DNA of 5,548 bases from Actinomycetes bacterium (GTDB taxonomy: Bacteria > Actinomycetota > Actinomycetes > Actinomycetales > Dermatophilaceae), in assembly GCA_023389095.1 (NCBI GenBank), contig JAEWFB010000060.1, positions 1 to 5,548 on the forward strand. The letters are read 5' to 3'. Positions 1 to 5,548 of this stretch are shown here, one piece after another. The translations under genes and the position numbers were made by a program. The notes under the pieces were generated by a model. It was not told where the DNA came from and ran no database searches. It worked only from the letters and a program-made list of their open reading frames with translations. Every line of letters starts with the position of its first letter. The first letter of the stretch is position 1.

Positions 1-1401
1 CTGCAGGACCGCGACACATGGCGGCTGATCCGCGGCTGGCTCCTGCAGGGACTCGCCAGCAGCGGCGTCGACGCACCCCCGCCGGGATGGAACCCCCCGC
101 AGTGGGGTCACTGGCGCTGGCTGCGCAACCACCTGCTCGCCACCGACGCCGGCCTGCAGCAGCTCGAGTCCACGTTCCCCGCCCTGGCCGTGGATACTGC
201 CCACCGCATCGGCCTCCTGCGCCCCGACGGACCGGGCAGCCTCACCCATCCCGACCCCTCACGGTGCGTATACGGGGACGGAACCCTTGTACGCCCCATC
301 TATCGCCCCCCAGAGACGGTCACCGTCACCGATCCCGACGGCAGCACCCACCTGGTCTACCCCGACCCGCGCACCAAGGAGCTGCTCGACGTTCCCGCGG
401 GCCGCTACGACCCCGACCTGCTGGCCCACCACGGCCGGCTCGGTCCCGTGTTGACCCACGGCTACGTGTGCTGGCACACCCGGGGCCCGGAGACCTACCA
501 ACGCGTCGTGCTGGCTGCCGCGCACATCCCCGCCCCCGGTGCAGAGGCCGCCACGGCCGTCCGGCTGCTCGGCGTCGTGCACGACGCCGCCCGTGACGGT
601 ATCCAAGCCGCCGTCTACGACGGGGCCATGCGCGGCCGGCACATCGAGCACGTCCTGACCCAGTACGGCTACCTGCTGCTGGCCAAGCAGGCCACCGGCG
701 CCGACCCGCACGCCTCGGCTCAGGAAGATGCTGGCACCGACCAGCACCCCACCCCCACAGCGGAACTCGTCCTCAACGACGCCGGACGCCGGACCCGCTC
801 CTACCCGCTGGGGACCGTCACCCATCCTCCTGAACGACCGCCTGAAGCCACGACGACCCACGGTGTCGGCCACAAACCGGAGCGCTGCGCCCACCACCTG
901 GCCGCCATCGCAGGGCGAGTCGTCGACGTCGGACTGGATGAGGCTGGTGACCCGGTCGTCATCGCCGAGCTCGAACGCGGCCCGGTGAAACGGTTCCGTC
1001 GCACCACCGGCACCTACCACTTCAACCTCGGATACCACCTGCCGTGCCCCCGAGGGTCCTGCACCATCTGGCTCAGCCCCCAGGCCGGCACCACCGGAGA
1101 CGCCCGACGCCCCGAGAACCTGCGAGTCATCGCAGAGAGCGACCCAGACTTCCAACGCGTCTACGGGCTGCGCAACGACGCGGAGAACTTCCACTCCAAC
1201 CTCAAACGCACCCTCATGTGTGATCGAGCCATGAGCCTGGGCTGGCGCCGCGGGCTCGTCGACTTCTACTGCTACGCACTCCTGAACAACGCTCTCGCCG
1301 AAGCCCGCGCCGCGCAGCAGGAGACCCAAGGCGCACGCAGCCGAACCCGCACCCGCAGCGCGCCGCCGCCGGAGCACCCCCCTACACCCAAAGCCATCTG
1401 A
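1..1401 (+). CDS. DDE transposase-like protein, 5' end outside window
   Basis: The frame is open from the first base to TGA at 1399-1401, giving 466 residues with no start in view; a GTG at 190 is only an internal codon. The layout resembles DDE-type transposases: a GDGT motif (D93), a YDGAMRG motif (D207), and near the C-terminus an RNDAENFHSN stretch (E395) followed by a helix-like tail rich in L, A and R. The first acidic residue follows a short beta-like stretch, and a long beta-rich insertion with a CPRGSC pair (C349, C354) lies between D207 and E395, as in DDE families that carry an insertion domain. The family link rests on motif pattern and on my memory of similar actinobacterial proteins, not on a search. 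If active it would cut and join DNA; a domesticated or inactive relative is equally possible. I saw no terminal inverted repeat after the stop. Confidence 0.6.
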   Translation: MQDRDTWRLIRGWLLQGLASSGVDAPPPGWNPPQWGHWRWLRNHLLATDAGLQQLESTFPALAVDTAHRIGLLRPDGPGSLTHPDPSRCVYGDGTLVRPIYRPPETVTVTDPDGSTHLVYPDPRTKELLDVPAGRYDPDLLAHHGRLGPVLTHGYVCWHTRGPETYQRVVLAAAHIPAPGAEAATAVRLLGVVHDAARDGIQAAVYDGAMRGRHIEHVLTQYGYLLLAKQATGADPHASAQEDAGTDQHPTPTAELVLNDAGRRTRSYPLGTVTHPPERPPEATTTHGVGHKPERCAHHLAAIAGRVVDVGLDEAGDPVVIAELERGPVKRFRRTTGTYHFNLGYHLPCPRGSCTIWLSPQAGTTGDARRPENLRVIAESDPDFQRVYGLRNDAENFHSNLKRTLMCDRAMSLGWRRGLVDFYCYALLNNALAEARAAQQETQGARSRTRTRSAPPPEHPPTPKAI

Positions 1402-1522
1402 GATCCGCGCCAGCGGGCCTCCTCGCACCCCCGCCAAATCCTGGGTCGCACATGCCCATCACTGATGACGGCTGCCCGGACAGCGCAGCCACCCGAACCC
1501 ACTCGCACGCCCGGACACCCCG

Positions 1523-1528
1523 AAGGAG
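1523..1528 (+). promoter_or_regulatory. Ribosome binding site deciding the start at 1533
   Basis: AAGGAG lies four bases before ATG 1533. The longer in-frame start at ATG 1452 has no purine-rich stretch in front of it, and its 27 extra residues are low-complexity, rich in T, R and H. This site is the reason for choosing 1533. Confidence 0.6.
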
Positions 1529-1532
1529 AACC

Positions 1533-2381
1533 ATGGGAACCTCCGACGATCACCCCAACGACCACCCCGACAAGCCGCCGCCAGGCCGCGACACGACGCG
1601 CGACCACCTCCCTGCTGTCCCCGACGCGTGGGAAACCGGCACTCTCGCTTACGGGCTCAGGACCCGCAGCAGCACGGCTCGACGGGCCCTCTACGACGCC
1701 GACGAGCTCACGCCCGAGAGCCACGGCGCCTGGCTCATCCGCACCCGCCGGACCACCCACATCGTCGACCTCGACGCCCGCGTCTACCTTCGTGAGCCAG
1801 ACCCAGACGGCCAGGCCTTCCCCGATGACCGAACCTGGCTGCGGCTCAACCGCTTCGAGCGCTGGCCGCGCGTCGGGAGCACCTTCCTGTGCTGGGTCGA
1901 ACCCACCCCCTCCGCAGTCCTCGAGTACTGGCGGCAATCGTCCACTATCCGCGCCATCATGGGGACCCCCTCACAAGCAGGACCCCCGGACTCTGGATGG
2001 CCGATGCTGCCCGACAACGTCACCCCACCCGTGCCCGGTGTCGCGGACGCCGCCAGTGAGCCGCGCCCGCCGCGAACGCCCGGCGGGCCCATCGTCACAG
2101 TGGGCCAACGCGGCCTGTGGCACCTGACCACTATGACCGCCGACTACGTCATCGACCTCGACCAGCGCACCATCACGCGCACGCCGGCACACCAACACCC
2201 GCTTCCAGGAGACAACAAGCCCCTGCGATTTCTCGCGCTGATGCAGGCACACCTCGGCGACCCCCTCGTCGTGATCCTGGAACCGTCAAACCCTCACCTC
2301 GCTGGCGGCTCCAACCCCATCTCTTGGGAGCCGTTCATCCGAGTCAGCACCCCGACACTGCGGATCCGTCCCCTGACTTGA
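1533..2381 (+). CDS. Hypothetical protein with two tandem copies of one domain
   Basis: I do not recognise a named family or function. The 282-residue product begins with a polar, proline-rich segment (about 1-60), with no signal peptide or membrane segment. It then carries two related domains. Copy one (about 65-141) has G65, W67, T71, D79-L-D81, R83, R87 and P89; copy two (about 194-273) has G194, W196, T200, D208-L-D210, R212, R216 and P218, a constant offset of 129. Both copies continue with an LR motif (103-104 and 231-232) and an EP pair (123-124 and 251-252 region, offset 127). A proline- and glycine-rich linker (about 145-190) separates them. I recall single-domain actinobacterial hypothetical proteins with the same W...DLD.R pattern and a WRQSS-type ending, which copy one keeps at 133-137; copy two has drifted there. 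The gene lies 131 bp after the transposase-like gene on the same strand and may or may not be cotranscribed with it. A longer form from 1452 is less likely. Confidence 0.72.
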   Translation: MGTSDDHPNDHPDKPPPGRDTTRDHLPAVPDAWETGTLAYGLRTRSSTARRALYDADELTPESHGAWLIRTRRTTHIVDLDARVYLREPDPDGQAFPDDRTWLRLNRFERWPRVGSTFLCWVEPTPSAVLEYWRQSSTIRAIMGTPSQAGPPDSGWPMLPDNVTPPVPGVADAASEPRPPRTPGGPIVTVGQRGLWHLTTMTADYVIDLDQRTITRTPAHQHPLPGDNKPLRFLALMQAHLGDPLVVILEPSNPHLAGGSNPISWEPFIRVSTPTLRIRPLT

Positions 2382-2714
2382 TCACGCAGCGGCAGGAGAC
2401 GGTCGCGAGCGCTCCAGCCATCCCTTCGCCTGGGGTTCGTCGCAACCGAGCGCCGTGACGGTCGTGGAGCCGTTTGTGGTGGAGGTGGAGGCCGGCCGCC
2501 TCGGGCGCCCTGCGACATGCTGTCCGGCTGCACCGGGCAAGATCAGACGTCGACCCCGGCGACACTGCCTGAACGCCGAACTCCATGGCCTGCCCCAAGA
2601 GCCGCACGATGAGTCGCCGCGCACCGCGGCGCGGGGATCCGCGCGCTGGCTGGCCGAAGCCGCGACGCGGGTAGAAGGCTTGCAGGCAGGGACACCCAGC
2701 GAGGAGGAGAGGGC
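2382..2714 (+). other. Gap without a convincing gene
   Basis: Open frames exist on both strands, as expected at this GC content, but their translations are rich in R, P, A and S and show no domain I recognise. A plus-strand frame open from GTG 2455 runs into the DUF1508 remnant, but its first 90 or so residues do not resemble that family. A short GC hairpin with stem GAGGC/GCCTC lies near 2488-2503. I see no RNA gene or clear promoter. Confidence 0.5.
2702..2709 (+). promoter_or_regulatory. Ribosome binding site of the DUF1508 remnant
   Basis: A purine run containing AGGAGGAG sits about five bases before ATG 2715. It supports 2715 as the original start of the small broken gene rather than the upstream GTG 2455, which has no comparable site. 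Confidence 0.6.
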
Positions 2715-2907
2715 ATGGCTGCGAAGTTGCGCGTCGTACTCCCGCCCCGGAAGGGGTACCAAATTCAACTTGGTCGCCACCAACGTGCAGGTGACCCCGA
2801 CGAGTGAGCACTACGAGACCCGTCGGGCCTGTCGGGCGGGTATCGAGTCGGTGCGGAAGGACGCGCCCACGGCGGACCTGGACGACGCAACTGCCAAGAC
2901 CAACTGA
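2715..2907 (+). pseudogene. DUF1508 (YegP-type) small protein, frameshifted
   Basis: From ATG 2715 the frame reads MAAKLRVVLPPRKGYQ. After one surplus base at about 2763 it continues as FNLVATNVQV...TSEHYETR...GIESVRK.AP.ADLDD and stops at TGA 2905-2907. The span of 193 bases is 64 codons plus one base, so removing a single A from the AAA at 2761-2763 restores a continuous 63-residue protein. The second half matches the DUF1508/YegP pattern well: F-x-L-x-A-x-N-x-Q, then TSE.Y, then GIESV.K.AP. Single-domain actinobacterial members are about this length. The function of the family is not established. The first half (residues 5-13) fits the family less well, so further small changes are possible. 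The broken frame means either a pseudogene or a sequencing error in a run of A. Confidence 0.75.
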
Positions 2908-3215
2908 GTGCTGCCGCCGGGCCGGCACATCGCACCGCATCGTCGGGTGCGGGTGTCCCTCGGCCGCCGGGAAACTCACGATCGCTGCGACGTCGAGGAC
3001 ACCGCCTGCCCGCGGCTGATACCCGCTGGTTCTCGACGGCCGGCCGCTGCTGGCGCGCGAGAGACTGGACTACCAGGTCGGCAGCTGCTCAAGCTCCCGC
3101 GCGACATCGAGCGCGATGGCACCGCCCCGCCCGCTGAGCGACGCCTTCCGACCGGCACACCTCTATGCCTAATCACATCACGCAGCGCAGTTCGTGCCCG
3201 GAGCGCGCGTCATTG
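2908..3215. other. Gap without a convincing gene
   Basis: No frame on either strand shows a recognisable domain or a good ribosome binding site. The longest plus frame continues from 2908 but its translation is rich in R, P and A with no conserved pattern. A plus-strand stretch at about 3031-3173 has high third-position GC and ends at TAA, which could be a gene remnant, but I cannot identify it. The 3' end of the minus-strand frame 3473-3216 might extend into this gap, to about 3173, if it too is frameshifted. Confidence 0.45.
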
Positions 3216-3473
3216 CTACGGCGTCGCGCCCGCCGCAGCTCGGGACTGCGCCCTCTGCTGCCAGTGCGAAACCACCACACTCGCGTGCTGGTGCCGAGCG
3301 GCCGGGGCCCAACCTCTCGTGTCGGCTTCCAACTCGCCGGCGAAGTGGTTCAACTCTTCCTGCTCGAGATGCCGCGCCCAAGGGAAGGCCCGCAGGAGGG
3401 CGACTTCACGAAGACGGCTCGTCTCAGGTACTGACACCCGATCATCATGGCCGAAGCGCGGGACCGATCCCAC
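3216..3473 (-). CDS. Possible small hypothetical protein
   Basis: The minus-strand frame from GTG 3473 gives 85 residues and begins four bases beyond the stop of the neighbouring minus-strand gene. The middle portion, around REVALLRAFPWARHLEQEEL and the following FAGELEA, looks like a real amphipathic helical protein with coding-like third positions. The last 20 or so residues are alanine- and arginine-rich and do not. After WQQRAQ a different frame would read SPELRR, which could be a lost continuation. There is no ribosome binding site before the GTG, and an internal GTG codon at DDRVSVPE is an equally weak start. I do not recognise the family. It may be a broken gene cotranscribed with the SOS-box gene, or a chance open frame. 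Confidence 0.33.
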   Translation of the reverse strand: MGSVPRFGHDDRVSVPETSRLREVALLRAFPWARHLEQEELNHFAGELEADTRGWAPAARHQHASVVVSHWQQRAQSRAAAGATP

Positions 3474-3477
3474 CCGA

Positions 3478-3704
3478 TCACTCGCGTCGACCCGGCACGC
3501 TGACCGGCGTGAGTTGGTCTGCGCGGAACCACTGGTCGACGACGGCGTCCGCCTCCACGACGAGGTATATCACCCGAGCCCACCACTGCCCTTCACGCTG
3601 CTGCCACGCGACTACCAGCCCGGGGTGCGGGCCACCGATATCGGCGGTGTGGTTCACCCAGCAGTGCTGGCGTGCGGGCGGCACGGGCGGGACGGGGTGC
3701 TCAT
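3478..3704 (-). pseudogene. Small SOS-box-linked protein, frameshifted near its start
   Basis: The minus-strand frame ending at TGA 3480-3478 encodes a compact, tryptophan-rich stretch containing HCWVNH, HPGLVVAW, WWARVIYLV and DQWFRADQLTPVS. It looks like a small beta-barrel protein of the kind I recall as hypothetical proteins in actinobacterial accessory or DNA-repair loci. The best start is ATG 3704, which has an AGGGAGAGG ribosome binding site just before it, but that frame stops after 16 codons. Adding one C in the CCCC run soon after the start joins MSTP to VPPVPPARQHCWVNH and gives about 75 residues. The span of 227 bases is one short of 76 codons, as a single-base deletion predicts. 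The alternative is an in-frame ATG at 3729, which would give 83 residues but translates the ribosome binding site as protein. A LexA-type palindrome lies 45 bases upstream of ATG 3704. The function is unknown. Confidence 0.52.
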
Positions 3705-3705
3705 G

Positions 3706-3714
3706 CCCTCTCCC
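3706..3714 (-). promoter_or_regulatory. Ribosome binding site favouring the start at 3704
   Basis: On the minus strand the purine-rich AGGGAGAGG lies just before ATG 3704. ATG 3729, which is in frame with the conserved body, has only a weak AGGG in front of it. This contrast is the main reason for reading the gene as frameshifted. Confidence 0.5.
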
Positions 3715-3749
3715 TGAACCGCCCGCCATGACCCTAGTGTGCCGCAGGG

Positions 3750-3765
3750 TCGAACGCCTGTTCGA
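3750..3765 (-). promoter_or_regulatory. LexA (SOS) operator
   Basis: On the minus strand the site reads TCGAACAGGCGTTCGA: two perfect six-base arms, TCGAAC and GTTCGA, around four bases. This equals the SOS box described for mycobacteria and related actinobacteria, TCGAAC-N4-GTTCGA. It lies 45 bases upstream of ATG 3704 and 20 upstream of ATG 3729, the usual position for repression of the minus-strand gene. LexA would bind here and release the gene after DNA damage. I found no clear -10/-35 pair, and a match of this kind inside a decayed region may be a leftover. Confidence 0.6.
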
Positions 3766-4213
3766 TGCGCGCGGGCTCAAACCCACCACCTCTCGCCCGC
3801 AGGTTGGGATCTCGCACGTAGCCGAGACTCATGCCAGTGTCGGAGCGGACTCTTCGGGACTGCTGAGAGGGGAAGCCATCTGTGCAAGGGAGCTTCGCCT
3901 CCTTTGCGGCAACACGCCGACGCTCAGCCGGGCGCTGAGACACAACGCTCGGCAGCTCGAGCGCATCGTGCGCGTCACGCTAGCCACCCAAGCCCGCGCC
4001 GGAGTCCGTGACGGTGACCGCTGCAGGCGCCGAGCCGGCCCGAGCGAAGGGTGCGTGCTCATGACTGCCGCTGGTTCGGCGGCATGTTGAAGGTCCACTT
4101 GGGCCCAACGCGTTCGTGTACGACGCGACTGGCGGGCTTCTCGAGGCGGTGTTCCATACAGCGGACCGTCGCGGTAGGTAGGACGACGAGGCCCGGGCAC
4201 GCTGTTGCGATGC
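3766..4213. other. Gap with only gene-like scraps
   Basis: A minus-strand frame running to TAG at 3736-3734 ends in GGGFEPARIEQAFDPAAH and overlaps the LexA box, so its end is probably not coding. On the minus strand, ATG 4157 opens 32 codons ending in KWTFNMPPNQRQS at 4059; on the plus strand the same DNA reads GPNAFVYDATGGLLEAVFH, open from 4065 to TAG 4179-4181. Each looks somewhat protein-like, both cannot be coding, and I recognise neither. A six-base inverted repeat (TGCCGC/GCGGCA, seven-base loop) lies at 4066-4084 without a T-run. No promoter for the following operon could be assigned. Confidence 0.4.
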
Positions 4214-4221
4214 GGAGGAGG
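4214..4221 (+). promoter_or_regulatory. Strong ribosome binding site of the hydratase gene
   Basis: GGAGGAGG lies five bases before ATG 4227, a near-ideal Shine-Dalgarno sequence and spacing. It fixes the start even though this makes the protein about 14 residues longer at its N-terminus than E. coli MhpD. Confidence 0.85.
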
Positions 4222-4226
4222 TTTCC

Positions 4227-5087
4227 ATGATCGTTAACCCGGCTGCGGCGAGACAACGCCCGCGCCATGGCACCACTGAGAATGTCGTCGTCGAGGCCGC
4301 TGAACGTCTCGAGCGGGCAGCACGGACGGGTGAGCCGTCTTCTCCCGTCCGTGACCTTCTGGGCTCGGAGGACCTCGAAACGGCGTACGCCGTTCAGCGG
4401 TGTCTCGCTGAGAGGCGAACCGCTGCCGGGGCGCGCGTGGTGGGTCGCAAGATCGGTCTTACGTCACTGGCCGTCCAGCAGCAGTTGGGTGTCGATCAAC
4501 CCGACTTCGGCATCCTTTTCGATGACATGGACGTGTCCTCCTTGGAGGTCGTGCCCGTCGGCGCCCTCCTCCAGCCGAAGGTGGAGGCCGAGGTTGCTTT
4601 TGTCCTGGGTGAGGACCTCATCGCAGACGTGATGGACCTAGAGACCGTGCGTGCGGCCGTCGACTATGCGGTGGCAGCCCTCGAGATCGTCGATAGCAGG
4701 GTGGCCGGCTGGGACATCGCCATCACAGACACCATCGCCGACAACGGGTCGAGCGCCCTGTTCGTGCTGGGGCGCGACCGCCGGACCCTCGAGGAACTCG
4801 AGCCCGTCTCGGTCACGATGCAGATGCACGTCGACGGTGCCGTGGTCTCTGAGGGCAGCGGGGCCGCCTGCCTCGGCGACCCGCTCAACGCGCTGCTGTG
4901 GCTCGCCCGTACGGCGAAGCAGGTCGGCGACCCGCTTCGGGCCGGGCAGGTCGTGCTGTCAGGGGCCCTGGGCCCCATGCACCCGGTGACGTCGGGCACC
5001 ACGGTCTGTGCCGACATCACCGGTCTGGGGTCCGTGGCCGTCACGTTCGCACCAGCCGACGACTCTGCCCTCGAGGAGCACTCATGA
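4227..5087 (+). CDS. mhpD: 2-keto-4-pentenoate (2-hydroxypentadienoate) hydratase
   Basis: This cytoplasmic enzyme adds water to 2-hydroxypenta-2,4-dienoate to give 4-hydroxy-2-oxovalerate in the lower meta-cleavage pathway of aromatic catabolism. It belongs to the fumarylacetoacetate hydrolase superfamily. The 286 residues show the family signatures in order: AYAVQ (53-57), GRKIGLTS (73-80), [13 protein letters not shown] (83-95), [10 protein letters not shown] (116-125), LEIVDSR (152-158), DTIADN (168-173), CLGDPLNA (215-222) and SGALGPM (245-251). E120, E122 and E153 are the expected metal ligands. The core resembles E. coli MhpD more than the steroid enzyme HsaE, notably at [13 protein letters not shown]. 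The first 14 or so residues are extra compared with MhpD (269 residues) and are poorly conserved in character. The stop overlaps the next start by four bases, so the two genes are translationally coupled. The substrate pathway (phenylpropionate, catechol or biphenyl type) cannot be told from this gene alone. Confidence 0.94.
   Translation: MIVNPAAARQRPRHGTTENVVVEAAERLERAARTGEPSSPVRDLLGSEDLETAYAVQRCLAERRTAAGARVVGRKIGLTSLAVQQQLGVDQPDFGILFDDMDVSSLEVVPVGALLQPKVEAEVAFVLGEDLIADVMDLETVRAAVDYAVAALEIVDSRVAGWDIAITDTIADNGSSALFVLGRDRRTLEELEPVSVTMQMHVDGAVVSEGSGAACLGDPLNALLWLARTAKQVGDPLRAGQVVLSGALGPMHPVTSGTTVCADITGLGSVAVTFAPADDSALEEHS
4321..4353 (+). repeat. Perfect 10-bp inverted repeat inside the hydratase gene
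   Basis: CACGGACGGG (4321-4330) is followed after 13 bases by its exact reverse complement CCCGTCCGTG (4344-4353). It falls at about codons 32-43, in the variable region before the conserved hydratase core. It could form a stable GC-rich hairpin in the mRNA or be an operator-like dyad; there is no T-run, so it is not a typical terminator. It could also be chance in GC-rich coding DNA. Confidence 0.6.
5073..5078 (+). promoter_or_regulatory. Ribosome binding site of mhpF within the end of mhpD
   Basis: GAGGAG lies five bases before ATG 5084, inside the last codons of the hydratase gene. Together with the ATGA overlap at 5084-5087 it indicates coupled translation of the two enzymes. Confidence 0.75.
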
Positions 5088-5548
5088 CCAAGACCAAGGT
5101 GGCCATCATCGGTCCCGGCAACATCGGAACCGACCTGATGTTCAAGGTGATGCGCCTGTCCGACACCCTCGAGGTGGGCGCCATGGTCGGCATCGACCCG
5201 GCCTCCGACGGCCTGCGCCGCGCCGCGAGCCTGGGCATCCCGACGACCCACGAGGGCGTCGACGGGCTCATCGCCCTCGACGGCTTCGACGAGATCGACA
5301 TCGTCTTCGACGCCACCTCCGCGAAGGCGCACGTCGCCAACGCCGCCAAGCTCGCGGCACACGGCAAGAAGCTCGTCGACCTGACCCCGGCGGCGATCGG
5401 CCCGTACGTCGTGCCGCCCGTGAACCTCGACCGCTACCTCGAGGACGACGGTGCCGGCATCGAGAACGTCAACATGGTCACCTGCGGCGGCCAGGCCACG
5501 ATCCCGATCGTGGCAGCCATCTCCCGGGTGACGACCGTCCCCTACGCC
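5084..5548 (+). CDS. mhpF: Acetaldehyde dehydrogenase (acetylating), 3' end outside window
   Basis: This enzyme (EC 1.2.1.10) converts acetaldehyde, NAD+ and CoA to acetyl-CoA. It works in a complex with 4-hydroxy-2-oxovalerate aldolase, which channels the acetaldehyde. The 155 residues visible, about half of the usual 300 or so, open with the NAD-binding loop [12 protein letters not shown] (8-19). They continue with [10 protein letters not shown] (35-44), DATSAKAHV (76-84) and DLTPAAIGP (99-107), and reach the catalytic-cysteine motif [12 protein letters not shown] with C134, equivalent to C132 of DmpF. All key residues seen are intact. The start overlaps the hydratase stop as ATGA. The hydratase-dehydrogenase-aldolase order is common in meta-pathway operons, so an aldolase gene is expected just beyond the window. 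The frame is open to the last base because the window ends, not because of damage. An alternative name such as dmpF, bphJ or hsaG would apply if the operon serves another substrate. Confidence 0.95.
   Translation, partial: MTKTKVAIIGPGNIGTDLMFKVMRLSDTLEVGAMVGIDPASDGLRRAASLGIPTTHEGVDGLIALDGFDEIDIVFDATSAKAHVANAAKLAAHGKKLVDLTPAAIGPYVVPPVNLDRYLEDDGAGIENVNMVTCGGQATIPIVAAISRVTTVPYA

Noticed and set aside
1..6. The window begins exactly with CTGCAG, a PstI site, suggesting a cloned restriction fragment
   Set aside because: One six-base match at an end cannot establish this, and the other end shows no matching site.
259..1437. A 392-codon minus-strand frame opposite the transposase-like gene
   Set aside because: It is the antisense shadow of the plus-strand gene, with valine- and glycine-rich sequence and no domain; the plus strand has the catalytic-type motifs.
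1452..1532. An upstream in-frame ATG extending the two-domain protein by 27 residues
   Set aside because: It has no ribosome binding site and adds a low-complexity polar segment, whereas ATG 1533 has AAGGAG in front.
2908..3717. A 269-codon open plus-strand frame
   Set aside because: It is long only because stop codons are rare at this GC content. Its translation has no recognisable pattern, and it overlaps the better-supported minus-strand frames and the SOS-box gene.
3766..3800. A stretch on the minus strand (GGTGGGTTTGAGCCCGC) resembling the T-arm of a tRNA, possibly an attachment-site remnant
   Set aside because: The loop is six bases instead of seven when the five-base stem is paired, the invariant C of the loop is T, and no acceptor or anticodon arm is found beside it.
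4066..4084. A six-base inverted repeat as a possible terminator
   Set aside because: The stem is short, there is no T-run on either strand, and no intact gene ends just before it.
4379..4394. A perfect 16-base palindrome AACGGCGTACGCCGTT
   Set aside because: It encodes the conserved ETAYAV residues of the hydratase, so codon choice explains it more simply than a binding site.
1..5548. CRISPR arrays, rRNA, tRNA or a toxin-antitoxin pair
   Set aside because: I saw no regularly spaced repeats, no complete tRNA cloverleaf and no recognisable toxin or antitoxin domain on reading both strands.

Overview
The DNA is GC-rich on both strands, its open frames favour G or C in third codon positions, and its recognisable proteins have actinobacterial character. 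A perfect actinobacterial-type LexA (SOS) palindrome at 3750-3765 points the same way. I read the window as an accessory segment of an actinobacterial genome or plasmid, possibly a Micrococcales-type genus. That placement is inference; nothing here fixes the genus.

Left part (1-2381), plus strand. The window opens inside a long reading frame that ends at 1401. It looks like a DDE-type transposase or transposase-derived protein, with candidate catalytic residues D93, D207 and E395 counted from the first codon in the window. After about 130 bp comes an unrecognised 282-residue protein (1533-2381) built from two copies of the same domain, with key residues repeating at a constant offset of 129.

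Middle part (2382-4213). This is about 1.8 kb of gene-poor, apparently decayed DNA. It holds a DUF1508/YegP-type gene on the plus strand (2715-2907) broken by one extra base. On the minus strand is a small gene (3704-3478) that appears to have lost one base just after its start, behind the LexA-type operator. A weaker minus-strand frame (3473-3216) follows. The remaining stretches contain only short or unconvincing frames. Two single-base frameshifts in one kilobase mean either real decay of an insertion-prone island or sequencing error.

Right part (4214-5548), plus strand. This is the start of an intact catabolic operon. A strong ribosome binding site precedes a 2-keto-4-pentenoate hydratase (mhpD type), which overlaps by ATGA an acetylating acetaldehyde dehydrogenase (mhpF type) cut by the window end. 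The two act in the lower meta-cleavage pathway of aromatic compounds or phenylpropanoids: the hydratase makes 4-hydroxy-2-oxovalerate, an aldolase (expected just downstream, not visible) splits it to pyruvate and acetaldehyde, and the dehydrogenase turns acetaldehyde into acetyl-CoA. No ring-cleavage gene lies upstream; the operon abuts the mobile or decayed region directly.

I did not find a convincing new multi-gene system. The most interesting items are the SOS-box-controlled small gene, the duplicated-domain protein and the transposase-like protein.
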